Part shown: positions 44,801 to 55,208 of the stretch, piece after piece | Layout: every line of letters begins with the position of its first letter | Numbering within the stretch: position 1 is the first letter of the stretch | From: Flammula alnicola | Taxonomy: Eukaryota; Basidiomycota; Agaricomycetes; Agaricales; Strophariaceae | DNA length: 64,000 bases | Reading direction: 5' to 3' | NCBI GenBank assembly: GCA_015499995.1 | Contig: JADNRV010000041.1 | Coordinates: 248,001 to 312,000, forward strand | The notes under the pieces: model-generated | Databases searched by the model: none | The model's input: the letters and a program-made list of their open reading frames with translations, nothing else | What the model was told of the DNA's origin: nothing | Program-made: the position numbers and the translations under genes

Positions 44801-47274
44801 TGCCAGATGCAGCCTCACTGATCTGTGTGCGATAGTTTTGGGCAAGCGTCTCAACAAGAATGTCCCAGAGCGTATCAGCGAAGCATGGGAGGATGAAACA
44901 CTCACTCCAAGGCAGTTCAACTATGCGGCATGCGATGCCTACGCTTGCTTGTCTATCTATGAGAAACTTTCCACCATCGATATCCCTCGACCTCTTCCAC
45001 CAAATCCAATCCCTACAACCTCTGTGCTCATATACAGTCCTGATAATACAGTGGTCATCGCACATGGCAGAATTTCCTCGCATATGGACAACAAGTTCGA
45101 CGGAATAAATGTCACCAAAACGAGAATTGTCGTTGATGTCTTTGAGGTCGTTGTACCTGGCGCAATAGTCACTAGCCACAACAAGCAAGCCTTAACAACT
45201 TTTGGCCCTGCTCCCTTCTCAATTGTTTGTCTGCGGAGTCATTTGCGGGTTTTTTCCTCAGCTTCATGGCCCGATCTATCAAGAACCCAGCAACCATCTG
45301 CTGCAGCTGCATCGGCAAACTCTTCTCTGGAGTCTCACTCTACACCAGATGACCCACCAGCTGAAAGCGAAGTGCTGGATGAATCTGAATCAGCGGGTTT
45401 ATCTCAGATGGGTGACATTATTGTTGGAAATGCACGTTCCGCCAATCTTCCTTCAGCACCCTCGGATTATCCACACGAGGTCGATCACGACAGCGCTGCA
45501 CAGGGTCATGCAATATTTGACGCATACCCTGATGAGTGGGATGATACTGTGCGTAGCCGTGTATTGAAAGACGTCTTCCACGTCTTCAATATGTTTCATA
45601 TCCATTCAAACCACGGTCTTCGTATCGAATTCGCCCGCCAATTAAGCAATGCTATCTTTATCCCTGATGAAGAAGATAAGCGTCGCATAGTAGCATGGGG
45701 TGCAAACCAGAATCCACCTCTGACATTCGAAAAACTCAAGGCTTCTCGCCCAGCATGGCTATGGCGTCGATGCAAGCGTATCATTCCTCCACCGAAGATC
45801 CTGTTTCCAGCAGTCAAGAAGGTCTTTCAAACCTTTGGACCATTGAAGGATGCTACAACAGGCCTTCCACTATTCAACCATAGTAATTGGAAGACTGCTG
45901 GGCATATTCTGGACCTCATACGCAATGGCTACCTATCTGATCCTCCGGGGATTGCTCTGTACACACAAATTGGTCTTGATCAGAAGGCTGGTGGGCTACC
46001 GATCTACCGCTGCTCACGTGGAACAAACTTTACAGAAGGTGGCGTGCATGCACACCTTCGATCTCATTTACCAACGTCTGGTGCTTCAGTCCGACACACT
46101 CATGCCTGTCTCTTGGACTTTGTATTACGCCATAACCTTTTAGTATGTCCATTTATACTCCTAATGAGTCGGAATGACTCATGACTTATCACAACAATTC
46201 TGAATTCTTTTACCAGGTTGGAACTTTCAACACTACTGGCCAACATTACCGTGGCCATTTTTCTATATGGCTCACCAATAAAATCCAAGAACGAACAACA
46301 TACCTTGAAGATGTCCTTGTCGACCCAGTGCAACTCAGTGGGTGGGTAAACGGAAATCTATATTTACCTACTACGGAATCCCTCAGTATTCTCCCTGTTC
46401 CACCCGAAATTCGAGCCGCAAGCGCTATGTCCGAATATAATGCAAGCTTTGACAAAAATCAAACGCACTCTTTCCTTGCTGAAATGCAAGGAACTCGAAA
46501 ACCCATACTACCTGTCCACACAGATGCAGAAAAAAAGCTTTTCCGCTCATTTATGCAAACCCAGTCTGGATTCTCAGCTAACACAGGCCCTGTATGGAAA
46601 CAAGCTGTCAAGCTGTGGAACCGTCATGCTGAAACAGAGCACGACATATTTTATAAGGTCCGTAAATTCACATTTCACACTTTATATTGGTGATTACTGA
46701 AAACTTGATTCTATTTTAGCTTGTCGAGCAGTTGAAGGTGTATTATGCAATATGGAAAACAAATGTAAATGTGAAGGAAACTCTGACCTTGACCCACGAC
46801 GCGCGGAAAGGTCTTTCGACAACCTTAAACCATCCATCACGGTTTTCAGCACTGCCACCTGTTCCTGAACGACCCCGTAAACCTAACACTATCACAAAGG
46901 GTGTAATTCCTATTGCAGACTCTTCAGCTACCTCTTCAACTACCTCTGCAACCCCACCTCCTGTTGCTTCATCATCTCGAACAACCCTCAATGACCTTCG
47001 TCCACCCTCCTCCCGAGCCCCTCTCACAGATGCCAAGAAAGTTGCCAAAAAGCGGGTTCAAGATGAACTAGATCGCCAAAAGGCAGCAGATAAAGTCAGG
47101 CATGAACGAACATGTCGAAAATGCGGAATTCCTACGTGTTCAGGTCGTCAACGTGTCAAAAACTGTGGGAATCCGTGCCGGGATTGCAAAAAGGTGAATT
47201 GCACGGGAAGAAATCCGAAGCGGCCAAGTAAGCCCTGTAGTGAGGGTTGGAAAGGTATTGAGACCATAGGTTAG
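41826..47274 (+). CDS. Giant protein: AT-hooks, DUF6729 zinc ribbon, RNase H-like transposase core, DEDDy 3'-5' exonuclease
   Basis: Eight exons (41826-41932, 42009-42073, 42128-42705, 42760-43977, 44029-44547, 44607-46142, 46217-46657, 46720-47274) give 1672 residues without a break. Parts in order: three AT-hooks (KRGRPPKPK, PVGRPRG, PVGRPRK; about 180-230); a DUF6729-type zinc region with CPNGIPCPNC and CPNC (about 450-500); an RNase H-like stretch with SLDHSHK (about 650) and LFFTDN (about 718), like the first two acidic positions of DDE transposases; a 3'-5' exonuclease with FDSEW (about 794), DADLKYL (about 860) and YAACDAY (about 934), the DEDDy pattern of WRN/RNase D; a conserved RCSRGTNFTEGGVH region (about 1300); and a C-terminal cysteine array (CRKCGIPTC...CRDCKKVNC, about 1620-1662). 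Nuclear DNA binding and processing are inferred; activity is untested. Confidence 0.8.
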
Positions 47275-47774
47275 CCTAGTAGCTACTAAAAATTAAATTT
47301 CACGCACCTGAATGAGCGGTTATTGTGATTGCGAGGCATCCCGGAATGAGGCATCCCAGAAGATGCTCGGCAGACAGATCTAAGCGAGTTCGCCAAGGGC
47401 AACAATCACCGAGGCGTGAGCAGATTTGATTCACTTCACATCTAAGCGAGTATCCGTGCAGAAAATAGGGCGTAAATTCTGGAAAAGGGTCCAGAGTCAA
47501 AAAGGGTCCAGGAGCTGACAGGCGAGAATCACAATCTAAGCGAGAGTCAACGACCAAACCAAACCAGGCGGTGCACGCACATGCCAATGTTATCGGCCAG
47601 GGCACAGTTGAGCGCAAACAAAGAGATTGGTGAAAAGCAATAGATTCCTCCCTCTCCCTCCTTCGATTTTTTGATTTTTTGATTTATTATTTTATTTATT
47701 TTAATATTTCCCCACAAACACCAGTATCGGGCCCTATTCAGAAAAACAATCCTAGTCAAAGAGTGATTAGGTCT
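47275..47774. other. 3' flank of the giant gene with ATCTAAGCGAG repeats
   Basis: 500 bases between convergent stop codons. It contains ATCTAAGCGAG at 47378-47388, 47440-47450 and 47534-47544, two GGCATCCC units (near 47334 and 47351), and an AT-rich TTGATTTTTTGATTTATT stretch near 47680. Confidence 0.5.
47378..47544 (+). repeat. Three direct copies of ATCTAAGCGAG
   Basis: Exact 11-mers at 47378, 47440 and 47534, spaced 62 and 94 bases apart. The last two are each preceded by TCAC within 10 bases. Confidence 0.7.
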
Positions 47775-48780
47775 CTAGCCTACAGGCGTAGTTGGATATG
47801 CAGAAGGAGGAGGGCTGGCGTGGTCGGTCTCGAAGCACCCTCCTGCGGATAAGTATATAAATCTGGTTCCCACTCGCCTACTTTGCTCAGGCGAGTGTGT
47901 TATCCAGATCATAGCTTTCACAGTTGTACCGGCCGAGCGAACCTTTTCTAGTATCAAGTTCTCTACCAATAACGAAGTTTCCGTGTCTAACGCAGATGTG
48001 GGCTCTGTCCAGAGAAAAATCAGCAAAATGAGACCAGGGAATAGAGTTTGAAGCTCAAATTAAACATGCATACCGTCGAAGAGAAGGACTTCGGCAGTAT
48101 TGAGGGACAGAGCCGCGGCAAGCAAGATGCGCTGACCCTCGCCACCACTGAGGTTCATCCAGGGACGACTCCAGAGGTCGGGGTCGACCCCCCAGGCCTC
48201 CCCAACTTCGAATGCGCGTTTGATAACGTCTTCAGTTGTGCCTTCAATGTCCCGCAGGGCTTGGTGTGCTTGGAGGTTTGTAATGGAGACCAGAAAGTCG
48301 TACGGTGAGCCAGGTAGCAGCGCTGGTCTCTGCGGAACGTATAGGACTCGTGTTCTGTAGGCCGGTATACCTGTCGTGAGCGGGTAAGCATGTGAAGCTA
48401 GCCAGCTACAGCAAGAATGGGTGCACCGTATTCTTGGGGTGTACTAGATTCAGAAGATGCTGTGATCAGTTAATAAGGACACAAACGTCGCCCACATGGA
48501 GTATAACTCACGCTCCTCTATACAGACTATCGCCAGAATGCATGGCCAAGTGGGCAATACACTTCAAGAGGGTTGATTTCCCTGATCCACTCCTTCCTTG
48601 CAAAACAAGTACGTCGCCTGATGATTGGTGACAAAAAAGAGGGTTGTTAAATCGTGAAGGCCTGCTGGACAAGTGAAAAGACTAACCTTCATGTAGACTG
48701 AAGCTGATGTTTGAAAATATATTTGAACCCTTTTCAAGATAGCAAGTGATCTTCCTCAGCTCCAGGATGGGTTCTTCCAT
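47775..48780 (-). CDS. Single-domain ABC ATPase without membrane part (FetA/YbbL-like)
   Basis: Exons 48687-48780, 48512-48617, 48427-48443, 48074-48370 and 47775-48004 give 247 residues. All ABC motifs are present: Walker A GRSGSGKST, Q-loop region YVPQRP, signature LSGGEGQR, Walker B plus D-loop LLFDEPTSALD, and the switch histidine in WITHSPEQ. There is no transmembrane segment. Length and layout recall bacterial FetA/YbbL, the ATPase half of a metal exporter, so a separate membrane partner would be expected elsewhere. The third exon is only 17 nt. It needs both neighbours to complete codons, and its phase is confirmed by the match TPQEYGIPAYRTRVLYVPQ across the joins. Confidence 0.85.
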
Positions 48781-49180
48781 GGTGAACGACAAGGAACGTC
48801 TGAAACTGAGCGCAGCAAATTGAAATTGTCGCAAACGTCAGCACACTTCGACAAACGTGCCGCGCGCTGCTACTGAATGGTAATGATAGTAAATTTAGTT
48901 GCGTGGGACTCGCATTGACGTCAGGCACAATACTTGAGCATGGTGGCATTGAGATAAGTATAGGATGTAATTGCAGAAGGTTCGCAAGTTCGGAATTATT
49001 CAGAGGAAGCCTGTCATATCATGCATCACCGCTGAGGCATATGGAGAGTAAGATTTTGCAACACCCTGGTTCGAGTTGGCCCTAAAAATATGAGCCGGGA
49101 TTATACGTTTGAGACAGATCGTATGTAGTCAGAGGGTCGTCTACGATAAATTATACTATGGCTAAATGACAGTAGAGGGC
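48781..49180. promoter_or_regulatory. Region between ABC ATPase start and TOM40 end
   Basis: 400 bases, presumably the ABC ATPase promoter and the TOM40 3' UTR. No coding signal is seen. Confidence 0.45.
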
Positions 49181-50445
49181 TCAAGGCGGGGGAACCATTC
49201 CCATCTCTTCAGGTGTCAAGGTGGTGCTCTCGATCATTACACCGACACCGACCTTGGCTTGGTTCTAAATAAAAGGATTTAGTCAAAAACCGGTTCATCA
49301 ACAAAGAATGCGGAGGACAATACCTTGAAGTGATCAATTTCCCCTGATACGAGGAAAGCAAATGCAGGAATGAATCTTTGCTCAAGCAGCGCAGAGACTT
49401 TTCCGGTAGAGTCGACCTGAGCCCTAAATTGAGCGACCCTGAAGTCGTATCGGGCACCTAGTGTCCCAATGGCATCACGACGGTTGGGGGCGTTGATTAA
49501 TTGCAAATCAGCAGCAACCTCGACTTTTTCACTCAATTTTTGCCAGTATGTCGCCTGTAAGACACCCTGGGGCTGAACTTGAGCGGTGGCGATCCAGCTC
49601 TTATCCGTGCTCGTAATTTTTGCAAGGTAGGAATTTGCAAAGTCGCTACCTTGTGGTCCGCGTTGGTAGAGAGACTCGATGCCGAGCGCCAAGTTTTTTG
49701 AGATAGATTGAAGGTAGCTGCCGATGTACACGCCGGAGGCATCTGCTGGGGAGGGGTTGACAGCTTTAAAGTTGAGGTGGAAATCCGATCCCATGAAGTC
49801 GTGCTCAAGCTGAATCATATTGTGCCCGGCTTGTTGCGACAACTAGAATCAACGTGTCAATGGCGGATTATTCACGTTGGAAGACTAGGACTTACTTGAG
49901 CCTGCGCTTTGAAGACGTTGTTTGCCGTCCAACCGTGGTTAAAGCGGGCGTTAACGCTGCCTTCGTGGTCCATTGTACCTTGAAGGAAGACCTGGGCGCC
50001 TGTGAGTGTCTTGTATTGAACATAAAGTTGAAAACAATACCTTTTCGTTGGCAAAGTTAACGCCAAGGCTGTATGACGCGGGTTGCACCGATGAACCAAG
50101 GACGAAAGAGTGCGTCAATTGAAACAGCGGGTTGATAGAGAGACTCTTGGTCAAGTCCGCCCGAGCACCATCGAAGATATAGTTGGTGAGGTGGGTGGCT
50201 GATTACGAGGTAAACGGAAGACACGACATAACGGAAACGAGAATGAAGCACATACCCTTCACTTCCTTCTGGGTGTTTTCAACTGAGCCGGGATATGGGA
50301 GCCCGAGGTCTACTCTCCAACGCGTGAAACGGTCGTAGGCATTGAAGAAAGGAGATACGGGAGCGAAGTAGGACGGTACTATGGGTGTGGAGTGCACATT
50401 GGGATTAGGTTGCGCGTCCTTTTCGGGCAGGGAGAGGGAGGCCAT
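49181..50445 (-). CDS. TOM40: Mitochondrial outer-membrane import channel Tom40
   Basis: Exons 50256-50445, 50041-50198, 49896-49991, 49324-49842 and 49181-49264 give 348 residues, the usual Tom40 size. Tom40 is the beta-barrel pore of the TOM complex through which nearly all mitochondrial precursors pass. The segments fit the VDAC/Tom40 barrel: FNAYDRFTRWRVDLGLPYPG at the N-terminus, THSFVLGSS, NARFNHGWTANNVFKAQAQ, QLEHDFMGSDFHLNFKAVNP, GVLQATYWQKLSEKVEV, and the C-terminal strand VGVGVMIES. No presequence is expected or seen. It is divergent from the first GT15 gene, 418 bases away. Confidence 0.95.
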
Positions 50446-50863
50446 AAAGATGAAGAGAGAAGTGTAACGGTGGCAAGAGAAAAATTGCGCCAAATATGAG
50501 CAAGCACCACATATTGGGTAAAGTCACGTCAGTGGCGACGGCGGCCACAGAACTTCAACTTGTTGTAACAGTACAACAAACTTGTAACCTTTTATTGATA
50601 ATCACTGCGGTATCGGCAAAAAAATGTCCTTTTCTACAAGACTGCGCTTTATAGGCTGCCAAGTGCATAGCTAAAAGAACGGAAGATTGTTTCACAGTTC
50701 CGATTTATCGCCCCGGTCTCCACTTGTCTGACGCTCATGTCCGTGGAGTCGCCGTCCAATTCGAAATCTTGCCGGATACGCAAGTTTATATATGAATTCC
50801 AGTGCATCCTTCTAATCTTAAATACTCTCTTGCATCTCTTCCTTATTATACCACCTTCTCCCC
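50446..50863. promoter_or_regulatory. Divergent promoter, TOM40 / first GT15 gene
   Basis: 418 bases between divergent start codons. AACTTGTTGTAACAGTACAAC-type short repeats occur near 50556-50585. No gene is seen. Confidence 0.4.
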
Positions 50864-52739
50864 ATGGCCGCTTATCTTCCTCCTCTACAGATGTCTCCCA
50901 GACGTCTTGTCTTCATCGTCTTCGTTTTCGTCGTAAGTTTATTCTATCTATACACCGAAGCTGTCTCACACCCCGAACATATTGCAGTTTAGCCTCCATT
51001 ACCTTTTCACCGTCGTATTTAAGGATTATACCCGGACACCAACTCTCTCCCAGCTGGGGGATCACCTGGGCCTCTCTAATTTCTACGAGAATTCCACAAC
51101 AACTCAAGAGAAATTCGTAACCTCAGACGAAGTCTCATCTCCGACAGACCACACGCAAGGACTACCTTTCTCCGGTAGAGCGAATGCGACGTTTGTTTTT
51201 CTCTGTCGAAACAACGACCTCAATGGCGCCATCTCAAGTATTCAGCAAATGGAAGATCGATTTAACAAGAAACAGGGTTATCCATGGGTCTTGCTGAATG
51301 AGGAGCCGTTCACTGAAGAATTTAAGAGGTCAACGCATTGACATATTTTTTATCGTTTCTTTCACTGAACGTGTTCTGCAGAAGGGTCAGCGTGCTCACT
51401 GACGCCCAGATCCATTTTGGCCAAATACCGGCGGAGCATTGGTACCAACCCGAATGGATCGACGAGGAGCAAGCGAGGGCCGGACGACTGCGGATGATGG
51501 CTCAGGGCATAATTTACGCTGGTACGTCGCGAGGTTTACAGATTACCTCCTGCGCAGTCGACTCACCGGTTCCGCAATGTAGGTAGCGTGCCGTGCGTAG
51601 ATCTCCATATCTCCGAGACGTCGGCGTACCGAAATATCATCATTGACACGTCGTTCTTAGTTACAGAAATATGTGTCGATTCAATTCCGGGGTAGGCGCT
51701 GCTGGCCTCAACGATGACGACATTGCTCATAATCACATTTCGCGGTATAGTTTTTCTTCCAGCATGAATTATTGAAACCCTACCGGTATTATTGGAGGTG
51801 AGTTCTACTTGTTTCATCGTCAAGTTATCGCGCTAATAATGCACTTTAGAGTCGAGTAAGTCAACTAGCCGACACTGCTCTCTTCAACCCATTGAGTAAT
51901 AAGCTCCCCAGGCCCGACGTTAAATTTTTCTGTGACGTGAATTATGACCCTTTCAAATTCATGGAAGCGAATGACAAGATTTACGGTAAGCCGCACTACG
52001 AACCTACCACGCCCCGTGTTCTCATCCGTGACATCTGGTCTAGGCTTCACGATATCCTTGGTGGAATGGGAAGCTACGATACCCACTTTGTGGAGCACAG
52101 TCAAGGGTGCGTGAGAATAACACGTTGTGATACACTGTCCTTATCTCGTCACAGAATTCATTGTCGAACACCCCGAATATGTTAGCCCGGATAATTCCAT
52201 GGGATACGTATCAGACGACCATGGAGAATCATACAATCTCTGTCATTGTAAGGGGAAAATATAGATCTTCTCAATTCTTGTTCTCACCTTTTCTTGTCAC
52301 AGTCTGGAGTAACTTTGAGATTGCCGACATGGATTTCTGGCGAGGTGAGGCGTATCAAAAGTTTTTCGAGTTTCTAGAGTCCAAAGGTGGCTTTTACTAT
52401 GAGGTGAGTTGGTAATTTTAGCTGAATGGCGATGCCTCATCACCTGGTTCACGTACATCAAGCGATGGGGAGATGCACCTGTGCATAGCATAGCAGCAGC
52501 TTTGTTCGCGCGAAAAGATCAAGTCCACTTCTTCCGGGACATCGGCTACAGACACGACCCATTCCAACATTGTCCTACGGGTGATGACTGGGTCAAAGGC
52601 CGGTGTTCTTGTGATCCTAATGATAGTTTTGGTGCGCGCTGTGGGCTCTTGTTGTTATTTAATTGCGGCTAATTATCTCTTTTTTTAGATTACGCCCAAA
52701 ATTCGTGCATTAGAAAGTATGATGCGTTGTATCACTAGA
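50864..52739 (+). CDS. Alpha-1,2-mannosyltransferase, KTR/KRE2 family (GT15), copy 1
   Basis: Thirteen exons give 397 residues. It is a type II Golgi protein with a short cytosolic tail and a signal anchor (RRLVFIVFVFVFSLHYLFTV). The GT15 catalytic domain shows [62 protein letters not shown] (metal/donor site), SYNLCHFWSNFEIADM (catalytic glutamate region) and [15 protein letters not shown]. Members extend O- and N-linked mannans with GDP-mannose. Exons: 50864-50932, 50988-51328, 51382-51521, 51583-51592, 51661-51691, 51751-51797, 51850-51855, 51912-51985, 52044-52106, 52155-52247, 52303-52403, 52463-52631 and 52690-52739. Exon 7 is 6 nt and exon 4 is 10 nt. Copy 2 follows in the same direction. 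Confidence 0.93.
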
Positions 52740-53122
52740 TGTTATCTCTAAACTCCCGCTAGTCGGGTTGATTTTTGCTAATCGATATTCTGCTTTGAAT
52801 TTGCAATAGACATTGTAGTATAGACGTCACACATAAATAGAATCTAAATTGTACTATTTATAACTTTGACGGAAGATGTTCCTGAAATAAAAACAGGCAA
52901 CGCGCCGGCTTGCGGCGGTGCGGAACCGCACCGCAGCAGAAGTGTTGCGCCTTACGTAAGAATGGATCTCAGCGCGGTCTCCTGTCTAACATAAGTATTT
53001 CCAGCACAACACCTTACATCTGCCACCTTCTTCTCACCGTCATACGTCTAGCGCTTTACACAAGGCGCTAGCGTGAGCCCGTATTTTCAGCGTCGTACAA
53101 TTCAAGCTTCTTTTCAACCAAG
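52740..53122. promoter_or_regulatory. Promoter of the second GT15 gene
   Basis: 383 bases between the tandem genes. It contains a GC-rich stretch of CGGC/GCGG units (52905-52945) and the inverted pair GCGCTTTACACAAGGCGC near 53051. No coding signal is seen. Confidence 0.4.
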
Positions 53123-55012
53123 ATGATGACCCCCATGCGATATGTTTTCCTTGCCCTGGCCATCCTCGTTCGTAGCACATGCAAAAGTCTCGCACATTCA
53201 GCTGATATCACTTCCTCTACAATCAGATTAGTTTGCACTATATCATCAGTTTCTCCAATGAAGACTATGGACGCGCGACATCACTCCAGAAACTCAAGTC
53301 CCATGTTATAGGATCACAGTCTAACGTACCTCCGTATAAACTTCCCATTTCTGAAGACTACCGCACGCACCAGAATACTACCTCACCCCAGGGCCGGAAA
53401 GCAAACGCAGCCATTGTCATGCTAGGTTCGAGTCAATGATCTTTATGGTCCAGTACCATGCTAATTAAATGTCCATGTAGCGAGAAACAGCGACCTGAAC
53501 GGTGTCATCAGCAGCATGAAGCAGTTGGAAGATCGTTTTAACAAGAAATTCCAATACCCTTATGTCTTTCTGAACGAGCAGCCTTTCGAGGACAATTTCA
53601 TCCAGTATATGACGTTCCTTCGCCAAATTATTGACTCTTTGCTCAATGCTCGATTTTGCTTCCAGACGTGTGACAGAACTGACAGATGCTAAAGTCCAGT
53701 TCGGTCTCATTCCGAATGACCATTGGGTGCAACCTGCGCACATTGACGAAGACAAGGCTACTGCATCTCGCGATAAAATGATGAAGGATAACGTTATCTA
53801 CGGAGGTATGCCCATCTGCTCCCCTTCTCGCATTATAGCTGCTTGACTTCAGAACAGGCAGCGTCCCGTACCGGAATATGTGTCGATTCAATTCAGGTGT
53901 ATGTTCTATATTTTGCATACTCTCTAGCAAGGAGATTAAGACAGTCTGTAGTTCTTCTATCGTCACGAACTTCTTAAACCATTCCAGTACTACTGGAGGT
54001 GAGTCTTATCTCATGTTCCAACTACGAGTTTCGCTGACAATTTCACAGGGTTGAGTAAGTTTTGTGCTGTCTTGATTCGTGGCCGACACCTTATATCTCG
54101 TATAACGCAGGCCTGACGTCAAGTTCTTCTGCGACCTCGACTACGATCCCTTCTTGATTATGCAAGACCAAAACAAGATGTATGGTAGGTAATCTTGTCA
54201 GTCGTTTCTCTCCAGACTCTCATCACGGTCGTACGTGCAGGTTTCACAGTATCCCTCTACGAATACGAAGCCACCATCCCGACTCTATGGCAAACAGTCA
54301 AAGGTTCGCTTACTTGCCCTTTTCTTGTGCCTTGGGAATGACGAATGTCTTTTAGAATTCATCAAGGCCAACCCGGATCTCATTTCGCCCGACAACGCCA
54401 TGCAATTCCTTTCTGACGACGGTGGCGAGACATACAATCGGTGTCACTGTAAGGCTTCATATACCATAGCATTTTTCTTGGTCTCTAATATATATGCCTC
54501 TAGTCTGGAGTAACTTCGAGATCGGCAACCTTGACCTATGGAGAAGTGAAGCGTACTCCAAGTTCTTTGATTTCCTCGATGAGAAGGGTGGCTTCTATTA
54601 CGAGGTCAGGACACTGAGCTAGTTAACCATTACACTTTTTGAATGTTGCATTGATATAGCGCTGGGGAGATGCTCCCGTACACAGCATTGGAGCTGCGCT
54701 GTTTGCGAGGAAGGATCAAATTGTGAGTCTTCGATATTGATATCTGTTTGTATATGCCTTGTACGGCCTCAGCTCAATGGTTCATGACAGCATTTCTTCA
54801 ACGATATTGGATATCGGCACGAACCATTCCAGCACTGCCCACAGGGAGACTCCCACAAACGGGGGAAATGCTGGTGCGACAGCACGCAGAACTTCGGTAC
54901 GGAAAATTGACTAGATCCTCGTCAAACCCTGTCTGACCTTTCTTCTTTTACCTTCCTCCCAGACTACGAATGGTACTCGTGTTTAAACAGATACGATAAA
55001 ATGTTTGGTTGA
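53123..55012 (+). CDS. Alpha-1,2-mannosyltransferase, KTR/KRE2 family (GT15), copy 2
   Basis: Fourteen exons give 383 residues, a tandem paralog of copy 1. Signal anchor [19 protein letters not shown], then the same domain: [59 protein letters not shown] and [15 protein letters not shown]. Exons: 53123-53167, 53227-53425, 53481-53604, 53666-53805, 53858-53898, 53952-53998, 54049-54054, 54111-54184, 54241-54303, 54356-54448, 54504-54604, 54660-54722, 54791-54896 and 54963-55012. The 6-nt exon 7 (GGTTGA) sits at the same codons as in copy 1. Exon 5 (41 nt) equals exons 4+5 of copy 1 joined. Copy 2 in turn has an extra intron after RKDQ. It has the usual C-terminal KMFG, where copy 1 ends DALYH. 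Confidence 0.93.
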
Positions 55013-55208
55013 TACCTTGCATGTCAACAAGATAGATTGCCGTGTCGTGTCCCAGCCACATATCTCTAACTTGTTCATTTCACCGGAGCTGGAAACTTCA
55101 CATGCCTGCCCTTACTGCAAGACTTTCGCTTCATAATTGAACAATGAATATTGACCATTATAATATAGATTGTGAATAGTATTGGTACTGTGATACTAAG
55201 TGTCAAAA

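Larger units (their letters stand above)
40638..47544 (+). mobile_element. Probable transposable element carrying the DUF6729/exonuclease protein; ends not fixed
   Basis: A single 5.4 kb gene is flanked on both sides by short repeats not seen elsewhere in the window: AGCTGTGGA three times upstream and ATCTAAGCGAG three times downstream (47378, 47440, 47534). GAGGCGTGAGCA also occurs once on each side in the same orientation (near 41569 and 47411). Short repeats near the ends are common in transposons bound by their own transposase. I found no terminal inverted repeat or target duplication, so the coordinates simply span the outermost repeats. Mobility rests mainly on the protein's transposase-type core. 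Confidence 0.45.
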
